Below are positions 50,605-60,600 of a stretch of DNA of 64,000 nt, one piece after another. Source of the DNA: Ascarosepion bandense (lineage: Eukaryota; Mollusca; Cephalopoda; Sepiida; Sepiidae); NCBI GenBank assembly GCA_037127315.1, contig JBBBDQ010001186.1:1874501-1938500 (forward strand), in the 5' to 3' direction. A program made the position numbers and the translations under genes. The notes under the pieces are model-generated. The model saw only the letters and a program-made list of their open reading frames with translations, searched no databases and was not told where the DNA came from. Every line of letters starts with the position of its first letter. Positions within the stretch are counted from its first letter, which is position 1.

Positions 50605-50651
<47 letters not shown>

Positions 50652-51025
50652 AAAATTTTAAGCTATGCTACATCTATGAGTTAAAGTTCCTGATGTCAGG
50701 GATACAGCATATGTAAATAATATGTGGCCATTGAAGTCAGCACCCTGCAGCAACAGTCTGTTTCATGCTTAAGCACAATTGTCATCCCATGTGTTTTGAC
50801 TCATATATATATATATATATACATGCTGGTCAGTGTATTGTATTATTCTAATGGTTATGCATTGAAATACTCTGGGGTTACTCAGTGGAAGTAATTGTGG
50901 ATCTGAATGCAGTTTTGTATTTTGTTTTATAGTGTTGTTTTTTTAACTATATTATTGATTGCTTTGTTATCTGTTGATGATTGTCACTGCTTGGTGTTGA
51001 CCTCATTGTCCACTTAAGTAGTCAT

Positions 51026-51078
<53 letters not shown>

Positions 51079-54000
51079 ATTTGATCTATGAATTGATACA
51101 TGCCTAAATTGACTGCAAAAGAAATGTATTCCTATTTGATACCTGGTTATCATATTATTTATCTTGAAACTCATTTAAATTGGAAAATAATTAAATGTTT
51201 TCAGATTGATTAGAAAAAGGAAAATTTTCCATAAATATTTTCATATACTGTACAAAATAGTAATTATTTCATAATCAGTTTGTTACATTTTGTAAAAAAA
51301 CTCTGCTTACAGGTAAATTATGATTGTTATTCTATGCAGTGTGCATCAGTTCTACATTTTCATATAAGTACATTATATTTATAAAAGTCTGTATTTTTAG
51401 AAATATTCTTTATTAGCAGAACTTTATTTACTCAAAATCAATTTTGTATGCCTTAGAACTTTTCTAAAATGGACAAAATTTAAGTTAATGTTGATGAAAC
51501 CATCTATTATGGCAAGAACAATTATTATAACACATTTTTTAATTTTTTAAAATATTTTATTGTCTTTTAGAAATATTAATGGATATTTTTCAGTTCTTAC
51601 TGAAAACATTTAAGAAAAGTAGAAAAATTGATATCTATTGTATTTAAAAGTAGAATTTTGAGGTGAAAGGATAAAAATAACACAGAAAATGATTGCTGAA
51701 GTAACAGCTTAAAGAAAGTTCAATTTTAATTAAAATTTGTATTGATGATTGATGTGTAAAAAGCAAGATCATTTCTCATTAAATGTATATGAACTGTAAT
51801 GTGTGTTTTAGATATTCCGTTGTGAAGAAGAAGGATGCCGCTACACCTGTATTCGTCGTATGAGTCTGATTCAGCACAAGTCAAAACATGTCAAGGAAAA
51901 ACAGTATTCGTGTGAGTACTGTGGCAAAAAAATGAAGACAGCAGTGTGAGTATATATCCGCACATATACTAAGGGATCCCACAAAAAAAACAAGAAATTA
52001 TATATTTACTATATGACAAAAATTAATTAACATAAAAAATTGACTTTTTTAGTTTGAACACATCTAACATGTGTTATTGTTCTTCTTTAAGCTACTAAAT
52101 TTCTATGCTTTACTTCAAATAACTGTAACAAAAATTAAATAAAATGTATCAAATTTCCTTTTTTTTTTTTTTTTTTGTGGGGGACCCTGTATATAAAATA
52201 TCTGTAATATTGGTGTGTGACATTTTCTACATCATTCGTAATGTTCATTACATGGAGATGGGTAATGTGGACTCTACTGTAAAAATAAAATTTTCTGATA
52301 AAGATTAAAAAGAAGAGATTTTCAGCATTATTCAATAGTAGTTTTAGTTTTTGAACATGAACAAGAAAGTGGTGTGTATTACATGTTCCCTCTTTCAAAT
52401 GAGCCATGGGAGGTAACTAATTTCAGCACATTAAAATATCATTTGCTTCAAAAATTGAATGGATTCTGTAAAATAAAAGTGTCTATAATGATGACTCCAA
52501 TTATTCTTATTAGTCAAGATATAAGACAAAGTACTGTAATTAAGAGGTCCAAATCATAAAATATACATAACTTGGCACACAATATAGTTTGCATATTGAC
52601 ATTGTATTGGATATTATCTGAAATTACCTCTGATCATTACTTTTACTAAAGAAGTTCATTAGAAAAAGAAATGATTTTTCTGTAGCAAATTTGCTATCAA
52701 ATAAATACTTTAACATATAATTTTAAATTCCTGTTTTGTAAAATATTTTTAGAATGCATGTCAACATGGTAATACCTATTTTATTTTTTGATGAGTCTAA
52801 TATCAATAAAAGTTATGTAGTTGTGAATATAAACAAATTCAAACTCTTGTTCTTATAGTTATAATTCTATAATCTTCTGTTAAGAAAATAACTAAAATCA
52901 TCAAATAATGACACTTTGCTGACAAGATGATCGTAAAAATTTGATTATATTCACTTTATCCATTCATAAAGAGTTAATAGAATTTCTTCTATTAATCCAG
53001 ATTTACTTAAGATGAGATTATCATATATAATTTTGCTTATTGTATCTTAATGAGTTTGGCAGCTTATATTTAAACTTTGCAATATTTCTCAATACTAACA
53101 ATGTTAAAAATATCCTCTCTAAAAGATTGGTTGTTACAATTGAAGGTATTAAAAAAACTTTTATTTAATCCAGTCATTGAAACACTAATTAAGATTTAAA
53201 GTTAAATGTTTTAGAAGGAAGTGAAGCATTTTAGCTTTTAAAATCTAATGAATGAGTAAAAGAAATGTATTACCAAAATATGTGCATACAATGCCCAAAG
53301 AGACTGAATTTTCTATTCTTTATAAATTGACACTTTATGAATTTTATTTTCGTTTATCTAGCTGTAAAGATCCAGTTGAATAGAATCTGATATTTTGTTT
53401 CCAGTACAATTCATGTCTATGTAAGCATGTGAGCCACAAGTATTTGTAAATATGACTGCATACATTCTTAGTGTTTGGTTATAAACACTGTTTAGTAAAT
53501 GGTTGTGGGTATGAGGGTAAACTGTATCCAGCAACAAGGCCTCTGATTAGGAGGTTGTGAGGAGCATGGAACCACTTCTTAATTGCTGTTGTTTCCAGGT
53601 TCGCCTGACCCTGGGTGATAGCACCTGTTAGGGTCCCGGCTGTGGGTAAATAGTTAACCCCCAAACTGGGGTCAAAATACTATGAAAGTATAAAAATAGA
53701 CTTTTATAGAAAATATACATTTTTGAAGGTAAAATATTACCACCAATACATTTTTGAAGGAAAAAAAAATTATTGCCATAATCCATTTTTGGAAGAAAAA
53801 AATTATTATCAGCAATACATTTTTGAATACAAAATTAGAAGATATCTTCAGTTTTCTAAAATAAAGAAATAAATAAAATTTTTCATTAAAATCTAACTGA
53901 ATCAACCTTCTCACTATAACCAAACATTACAAAAAATATCTTAAAACCTCACCTTTTTGGCATAAAATAACCCACAGAGGTGTTGATATGCCGTTAAACA

Positions 54001-56461
54001 AAACTCAAACTCTATTTAGTAAATGGTCATTGATATTTTGCTACAATCTTTTGAAAGTTACAAACAAATTTAACTTAATTAGTAATTCCATGAAATATTA
54101 ATGTCTGTAAAAGGAAAGAGTTTTTAACTTAGATTGAGTTTATAATAATGGAGAGGAGTCCGAAACAAATTCACCATTTGCTTTGATAAAATTTGTATGG
54201 TAAGAAAAAGTTTCAATTAAATCTATTTAAACATTTCACTTGTCTAGATATGATTTCATATTAGTTATCTCTCTTCATATTTTGTAGAAAGAGAAACTAA
54301 ATGTATTAATTTTCTTTGTTAGATTTTTTTATTAATATAAGTCTTAATTTTTCATTGCAGTAATTAAGCCTATTTTAGTTTCATTTTTAGTTGCTTGACA
54401 CACATCCAATCAGGCATTCTTTGTATGATTATTTAAAGGGATCAAGCACTTGTCCATTATTTACTTTATTAACATTTTTGCCTGGTTCAAAAATCTTACT
54501 TTGAGAAATAACTTACGTAATCATTTAATTTGTCCACTTGTCAATTTATAAGATTTGAGTAAAGGTTTTTCAAGTTGTGTCAAGCTATGCCAATCATATT
54601 AGCACATCTGTTTATGTACAAATATTTTGAGCTCTTTTTTTTTCCCCCCAGGAATAAATATATTTAAAAAAAAAAAACAATGATTGAAAATAAAAGCTTA
54701 GGAAAATTTTACAAATTAAACGTCATTTTTATTGAATGACTCTCAGAATAATAGCATTACAAATGACTTATGTACATAAGATAGAAACCACCATGGACAA
54801 AGGAGATATTTTGTAGCTTTGTTATCATGAGGCAAATTTTATTGTTATCCAATAGTTTAACTATGTAATTAACTTTATTCATAAGAAATACAAATGCTTT
54901 TTTTTTTTCTAATCAGATACTATATAAAAATGATTTCTTTAATATCTTTTTTTTTTTTTTTGCTAGTTGTTTTGACAAATATTTAAACATGATCAAAAAA
55001 GTAATGACCAACTGGACTGCTGAGAAGTTCTCAGCTCGACACACTTCTCAAAATTATTTTTCTTTGTTTTCATTAAGGCCTTTCTTCGTGGTTATAGTGA
55101 AAAATTTTCAGCATTTCTTCATGAATGTAAAAGTAAATTTTGCAAATGAACACTTAGTCTTATAAATTTATATTGAAATTTCAAAATTCAACCAGAAAAC
55201 ATTTTAACTTCAGTTTCTTAATATTAAATCTGACAAAAAAGTTTTTTTTTTTTTTACAATATATATGCAGAGAAGTCAGAAAATAATAGGGATACTTGAA
55301 TAGTTGGTGTTTGCACAAAACATAAGTAAGGCCACAGTTAACTTATCAACATATTTTGATTTTCTGTTTTTATTTTTGTCACTTTTATGTTTCCTCCAAT
55401 ATTCATTTACACAACATTATTCCTATTTCAGGACTTTGCGCAAGCACATTAGTAAGATACATCTAAATATCCGTCCATACCTGTGCCAAATGTGTGCACA
55501 GGCTTTTGGTGAGGACAGTGAGTTACAATCTCACATCAAGCAGAGACACACTTCCCATGATGAAAAAGACTTTTTCTGTCAGTTCTGCCCTTATGCAACT
55601 TCCAATAAATATTCCTATCAGAGTAAGTACATTTGTCTATCTGTTCTTATATCAACATTTTTATTAACTCAGTCAGCTAAAAAAAGAAGAAAAAAAGCCA
55701 TTTTTATTACTTGTTTTATTCAGATGGACAACACAATATCTGGTAAGTTTGAAAGCTAAACTTATAATGAAGGAACATTATCTTAAATGGTGTCCAGTAA
55801 AATAGGAATATCCTTCGTTTTTTTTGTTTTGTTTTTTTTTTAAATAAAATTTCTTAATTCTACCTTTGATATATTATATCTAATTATTTTTCAACTTTTT
55901 GCCTTTTCAGCGCACATGTACAGAGTCCACAAAACACGTGCACCAGGAGATAACCGAGAGGAATTCAAGTGTTCGCACTGCGATTTTGTGACTATTTTTG
56001 GGCATCGTTACCGCATCCACATGAATAGTCACAACAACATCCGCCAGTATGTTTGTGAATTTTGCAGCAAGGCATTTGTCTCGTCCAACAGCCTTCGTCG
56101 ACACAAGCTCTGGCTGCATTCCTCAGAAAGTTTGTCCTGCCCATTTTGTTCATATGAAACAAAAACAAAACAAAGCTTGAGCGTACATGTTCGTACCCAG
56201 CACACAATGAAAGGAGTCAAGCCATACATGTGTCGTTATTGTGACTTTCGCTCAGCCACAGGAGGAAACTGTCGCAAACATATTATGAATAAGCATAAAG
56301 GGCTGGAAGTTGAATATGTAAAAGATACGACCCTGCTTGAAGCAGCCAAAGCCAGTTTAGATTCAATGGCTACTCAGTTTACATCTATGTTTATGATGGA
56401 TCAGCATGAAGATAAACCTGTTGGCTACAATGAACAGAGGGACAATTCTTTAATTAACTAA
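45699..56461 (+). CDS. Multi-C2H2 zinc-finger protein, 889 residues, four coding exons
   Basis: Joining 45699-47492, 51812-51945, 55432-55622 and 55911-56461 gives one open frame of 890 codons ending in TAA. Residues 37-41 are poly-Asp, followed by PLNLS (44-48), a known type of CtBP corepressor-binding motif. Residues 50-255 are Ser-rich and probably disordered. About 265-312 is a dense Lys/Arg cluster fit for nuclear import. Fourteen C2H2 fingers begin at Cys 330, 393, 470, 508, 538, 570, 602, 632, 661, 692, 727, 755, 783 and 814; nearly all are C-x2/4-C-x12-H-x3/4-H. The tail (836-889) has no recognised motif. Linkers are mostly not TGEKP, so this is not a KRAB-type array. Expected role: nuclear, sequence-specific DNA (or RNA) binding, perhaps repression through CtBP. 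The start at 45699 is supported by CACCATGG and an in-frame upstream stop. I cannot name the orthologue. Confidence 0.93.
47580..47620. repeat. Short (TA)n run just past the read-through stop
   Basis: TA run at about 47598-47615 inside intron 1 of the coding region. Confidence 0.8.
47941..48015. repeat. 30-bp tandem duplication
   Basis: Positions 47941-47970 and 47971-48000 are identical, and a diverged partial third unit follows to about 48015. Very recent slippage or duplication is implied by the identity. Confidence 0.9.
48308..48348. repeat. (AT)n microsatellite
   Basis: About 20 units, inside the first coding intron. Confidence 0.95.
48440..49300 (+). mobile_element. Penelope-like element 3' part with GIY-YIG endonuclease relic
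   Basis: On the + strand, translation in shifting frames gives NLIKTFTHKALKLS, then CPMYLGLPWLRSVSD, then a HYIERTTQRLDARIKQQ block. The last matches the YIG-R-T...RL..RI..H core of the GIY-YIG nuclease that follows the reverse transcriptase in most Penelope-like elements, with YIG changed to YIE. An open run at 48876-49154 continues to the C-terminus, ending LEAIYNQSLKPLLCKQKEHI. The 3' flank (49190-49260) has GACGAT and CTCGAAACTGGTTAGC pieces reminiscent of the hammerhead motif some of these elements carry. It is the only protein-derived relic on the gene's own strand. Confidence 0.65.
49343..50606 (-). mobile_element. Older mariner (DD34D) transposon
   Basis: The ends are diverged inverted repeats: TTGAATAAGTTCTTGCTG near 49351 pairs with a TTGAATAAATTCTCGCTG counterpart near 50600. 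TA lies just outside. The length, about 1.26 kb, is normal. It belongs to a different mariner lineage from the copy at 25356, judging by the transposase. The right end runs into a (TA)n(GA)n microsatellite and the left end abuts the Penelope-like 3' flank, so the mariner may have inserted there. Confidence 0.75.
49487..50449 (-). pseudogene. mariner transposase pseudogene, second lineage
   Basis: Pieces in two or more frames in the right order: an N-terminal QKKSAAEAHRILVETF block with helix-turn-helix character (50449-50258), an ESLRVDPTTVSKLLK helix (50225-50016), MTSDEKWVHCDNPKYRRSW with the first catalytic Asp (49988-49782), VILQHDNAWPHV with the second Asp near 49700, and YSPDIAQSDYHMF with the third (49669-49487). 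The 34-residue spacing of the last two Asp is kept. Several frameshifts and a stop between the second and third blocks make it inactive. Confidence 0.85.
50606..50652. repeat. (TA)n(GA)n microsatellite
   Basis: About 15 TA units followed by about 8 GA units at the mariner boundary. Confidence 0.95.
50653..51811. other. Remainder of first coding intron
   Basis: A less AT-biased 150-bp segment at 50655-50800, bounded by AT microsatellites, is probably part of an interspersed element. A further (TA)n run lies at about 50803-50821 and a (GT)n(AT)n run at 51026-51074. No coding content. The acceptor TTTTAG ends at 51811. Confidence 0.45.
51026..51074. repeat. (GT)n(AT)n microsatellite
   Basis: About 11 GT units followed by about 13 AT units. 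Confidence 0.95.
51812..51945 (+). CDS. Zinc-finger gene, coding exon 2 (residues 599-642 plus 2 nt)
   Basis: Begins ATATTCCGTTGT after TTTTAG, phase 0, and ends GCAGT before a GTGAGT donor, phase 2. It contains finger 7 (Cys 602, four residues between the cysteines) and the cysteine half of finger 8. The split finger has exactly 12 residues between Cys and His only with this donor and the 55432 acceptor, which fixes the splice. Confidence 0.92.
51946..53480. other. Second coding intron, 5' part
   Basis: AT-rich. A T tract lies at about 52161-52176. No gene seen. Confidence 0.5.
53481..53680. repeat. GC-elevated interspersed-repeat-like segment
   Basis: About 200 bp of ordinary complexity in AT-rich intron, with a 61-residue - strand open frame of no known family. 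A CTATTTACCCA motif recurs inverted at 14810-15190. Best read as a non-coding repeat relic. Confidence 0.35.
53716..53830. repeat. Degenerate 31-35-bp tandem repeat, four units
   Basis: Units starting at 53716, 53747, 53782 and 53816 each begin TACATTTTTGAA (or TCCATTTTTGGAA) and run into A-rich spacers. Confidence 0.75.
53831..55431. other. Second coding intron, 3' part
   Basis: AT-rich with T tracts near 54900-54910, 54949-54961 and 55243-55255. No gene seen. It ends with the acceptor TATTTCAG at 55431. Confidence 0.5.
55432..55622 (+). CDS. Zinc-finger gene, coding exon 3 (residues 643-706)
   Basis: Starts GACTTTGCG after TATTTCAG, completing the split Val codon. It ends TATCAGA before GTAAGT at 55623, phase 1. 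It carries the histidine half of finger 8, all of finger 9 (Cys 661) and the cysteine half of finger 10 (Cys 692). Confidence 0.92.
55623..55910 (+). other. Third coding intron, 288 bp
   Basis: A short intron with GTAAGT donor and a CTTTTCAG acceptor at 55910. It is the only short intron in the gene. No embedded feature. Confidence 0.85.
55911..56461 (+). CDS. Zinc-finger gene, coding exon 4 (to residue 889) and stop
   Basis: The first two bases (CG) complete the split codon to ACG (Thr 707), giving 12 residues in finger 10. Fingers 11-14 follow (Cys 727, 755, 783, 814), then a 54-residue tail with a DTTLLEAAKASLDSMATQF segment that could form a helix. TAA is at 56459-56461. Some fingers have aromatic or basic positions unlike DNA-contact consensus, so not all need bind DNA. 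Confidence 0.92.
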
Positions 56462-56760
56462 GAAAGGACAGTAAACAAATTTATGATGTATCTTGAACGG
56501 TTCTAAAACAGTGGGTCTTGATGTTAAACAAAAGACTTCCATATTTTTCCATTTGTTCTTTCAACTGAATTTTTAGTTTAAATAATATGCATTGAATTTT
56601 TTTGAAATATAAAACAAATGTAACATATTAAGAAAACAGTCCGCATCCAGTTTATGCTATTTGGAACTTGTCATCTAGATTATTGTTAAGTTTGTTCTTA
56701 CCAATATTGTATAAATTTTTTTCATGTGTTTAATTGTAACATTCAATTAAAATACCATCA
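56462..56760 (+). other. 3' UTR of the zinc-finger gene (near part)
   Basis: AT-rich sequence after the stop. ATTAAA at 56746-56751 is the first common poly(A)-signal variant; canonical AATAAA hexamers come later (for example near 58687). The true end cannot be fixed from sequence. Confidence 0.45.
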
Positions 56761-58418
56761 ACTAAATGATATTTATAAATTGTTTTAGCTATAAAAAAAA
56801 TTGTTCATTCAGATTCTGTTGTTGCACAGTATGACCAGAAGAATAGTTTTGGCTGAATTTTAAGACATTAACTGAAATTTCATCAAATGAAATTTTTAGT
56901 AATAATGTGCAAATATGAATAAGAAAGTTAATACCAGTATATGACGGAATTCTTAGATTATTGTTTAGATAGATGGGCAGGGGAGATAACCTAGGAGAAA
57001 TTCACTAGGAACTTGTTAAAAACGGAGTGAATTTGAACTTAACCTAGCACACATCTAGAGTGATAAGAAAAAAAATACAGACAAGTTTCTATTTGTTTAA
57101 GCAAATATCTAGAATAATTATGTTTTCAGCTGCCACTTTGCTGCAAATTTATTATTATTATTATTATCATAAATTACATTTAGTGTTAAATTTAAAAGGT
57201 AATTATTATAGCACATAACATTTTTCCAAAGCCTTCATTTAAATACAGAAGAGAGAAATTGTTACATACAACATAATTTAGGTTTTTTCTTTTTATATTC
57301 AGAAGCAAACTGTGGGTGGTTTTTCACCACCATTTCTAATTCTTGCCATATCCGACCCATTCTGCCACACATTTTGCCCAAAATGTCCACATGATATTTT
57401 ACCATGACTGGCTAACAATGCAAAACAAAAAGAGACTGAAAGAAGAAATCAGCAGATGATTTGATTGATGTCAATACAGCCAGAAGTTCTTTTTTAATCG
57501 TCCATGTGTATTTTGACAGTTTATTTGTTTTTTTTTTAATTATCTTAGACAGAACTTATTTTTGTTACTTTGAAAAGTTGACTTGATGACATATTCATAT
57601 TATGTAGAAATTTAGATAACTATTTTGTTTAGATGTTTGCTGAAGCAAGTTTTCTTGTAATTGTTTAGTAATTGTCTAAGTTTTCATTTTTGACTATGCT
57701 TTGCAACTCAAATATTTAATTTTTATAAAATACAAAAAAAAAATCATAGATAGCAATACATACACAAATTATCTTGTTTTGATTTTTCTTTCTAATGCAT
57801 TTCAGTTTAATAGTCCCAGCTAATTAGTTCTCTTGGCAACAGCATCAAATTTGGGGTTATGTCACATTTGAGCTCTGCTATTGTGAATCACATTCATTAT
57901 GATTCTATCTGTGACCTTTGTTCTGTCAACAACATCAGCTACAGCTTTGATATTTTTAAATAAGAATATTATTATTTTTTCTCTTAGAGTTTCAGAAATC
58001 TTTAACTAAATCCCTGAACTTATAAAAATGTTATTTGAATCTTTCTCAACTTAAATACATATTATGTTGCATATCTTTGAAGTAATTTATGTAAATTTGG
58101 GGGCAGTTTGTTATTTGATTTATCAAAATATTCTTCAGTGTTATGATTGTTTAAAATGTAATCATGCTTATTTAACTATTCATGTTTAATGACAAGTTCC
58201 ATAAATAGCAATTCTGTGTACAATATTGATTTCTTAATCAACTGTGAAAAGTGACTAGTTATAACATTAATTTATTTAGCTTTTATTTAAATTAGAAGAA
58301 TTATATTGTAAGTCACTTCTATACTTGACCATGACACATACTTTCTCAAGACTGCTAATCAGTAAATGCCCATTCCATCTGCAATGCACATAACTTGCCC
58401 AACAAAACATCACCACCC

Positions 58419-58420
<2 letters not shown>

Positions 58421-58469
<49 letters not shown>
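58421..58469. repeat. (AT)n microsatellite
   Basis: About 24 units. Confidence 0.95.
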
Positions 58470-58474
<5 letters not shown>

Positions 58475-59721
58475 TATTTTTAATACATTATCAGTACTGA
58501 GCTCTGTGGATAGTATATAAATTGAAACCAGTCTCTGGGGAAAAAACAACAATGTTGTGAATAATACTTTTCAGTCTACAAATTAATTTCGGTTTCTTTT
58601 ATTTCAGGAAATATATACAAGAGCCTACTTGCCTCAATTTTGAACACTCTCTTTCAAAACCCTAAATCCTTCAGTTAGTATTTATATAATAAAATAGGTC
58701 ATTTTAAGGGGACCTTCATTACAGCAACTTTAATTTATCTATAAAGCAAACTGAAAAAAGTTTACTCCAAATTTTAGTTACTCTGTTAAAGATGTTTTAA
58801 TTTCCTTGTCTTAATTTTATTCATTTATGTACCTGTATAATTATGAACATGTTCTTTTCATTCAAACAAGATATTTGGCAAAACAATTTTAAGCTTAGAA
58901 ATAGAAAAATTATTTGTGCCTTTTCAATTTATCTTTGGTAAAATAGCAAATAATCCTTAGAAATGTATTCATTGTTTATATTTATTTTATGCATTTCACT
59001 TTAGCAAAAATTGTTATTTGTAAAACTTTAAAATGGTTTTGATAAAAGTTTAGTGATTATTTTGTTTTTACATGTAGAAAATAGAAGATGACTTTTTAAA
59101 TATTCCATTTGATTCTGGGTTTGTGCACTAATTTGCAACTGAAAATAATTCAAGTTTTTTATAGCTATATTTTCTGTTGTATGTCTAGGTATATAAAGAA
59201 TTCTTTCATTAGTTGCAATATAGATAAATGATTATACAAGTAGCCCCATATTTTTGTAGATCTACATTGACTAATTTCTTTGTCAAAAAAATTGAAAACA
59301 TTGTATAAAATAAAACAAGCAAAAACACTGACTGCCATGTTGCATTTGAGTGATAGAACAGATTGGCGTCTGTCTATCACTTAAAATAAATTGGGATTTT
59401 GAGTTCTTGCTTTCTTTTTCTATAATCATTCAGTAACGTAGTTTGAACCTGTTTACATATATATCAGGGGTGCGGTGACTACTGTTGTTTGATTTTGAAA
59501 ATTATACAGAACTGGTTCTATACTTTAGCCATTTTGCTCTACTGATATCCTTTTCTATCTACAGCCAATATGTTGCAACATATAAAGTGCTGTATGTGTT
59601 TTCCTTCTTTTGTTCAGTTTACAAAAGAAAGTAGTGAAAAAAATATTGCTCAGAAAGTGAATGAGGCCAAAGACAATGGATGAATGTTGATATTTTTTCA
59701 ATTTTGTTTATTTAAAGCTGT

Positions 59722-59726
<5 letters not shown>

Positions 59727-59762
<36 letters not shown>
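59727..59762. repeat. (AT)n microsatellite
   Basis: About 18 units; a shorter run lies at 59922-59939. Confidence 0.95.
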
Positions 59763-59768
<6 letters not shown>

Positions 59769-60563
59769 CTCAAACAGCAAAAAAATCAGAAGACAATTCA
59801 ATGCCTCATTCAGCTCTTATTTTTATTTTTATTTTATTTTTTTTTATATGAAATGATTTTTGATAAAATTCCAACATAATGCAGCGATGATAAAATGCTC
59901 GTGTTATTAAGTCTGTATTTCTATATATATATATATATACACACAAATACACACACTTTTCTGGCATTGGCTGCCATTATTCCAAACTGTTGTTTTTAAA
60001 AATACTTTGAAGTTAAAGCAGAAAGAATATTTATTAATATGCCTCATTAAATCTGGTAAGAATAATCACAAAATTGAATTTATGCCCTGGCTTATGTATT
60101 TCTCAGTGGCAACCAAACATGTACGGGCTGATTATATTTGTATGCTGGTATCATGCAACAAAATCAGGAAAGTTTGGTTGACAGATGTCAACAATATAAT
60201 TGATAAGAAATAGATACTTCACAAGCAGAACAAACATATGTATATAGCAGAATATAAAGAAAGTCAAAGCTAAGGTATTTTTTGATTTACACAGGTTTCA
60301 GACTATAAAAAGCTTTTGTGAAGTATCTCATTTCAGTTTTTGTTTCTCAAGGCAAATATATATAATGCTAGTCTCATGAACTGGCATTTTCATAGATTTT
60401 ATGCTATTCACTATTTTTTTAAAAATCAATGATTTACAAGAGATAAAAGTTTCAAAAGCAGTATTGCATGTTAGTGGTCCAATGCAAATCTGCATTTAAT
60501 ACAAACTACATTTTGAAAAATATTCATAAAAGCTTTAAGGATACAGTTTTTCTGCAACTGAAA

Positions 60564-60564
60564 G

Positions 60565-60600
<36 letters not shown>
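60564..60600. repeat. (TATC)n microsatellite
   Basis: About nine tetranucleotide units without interruption. Confidence 0.95.

Noticed and set aside
55304..55431. Extension of coding exon 3 upstream to the ATG at 55304
   Set aside because: The sequence before 55432 is a pyrimidine-rich intron end; the acceptor at 55431 restores exact finger spacing.
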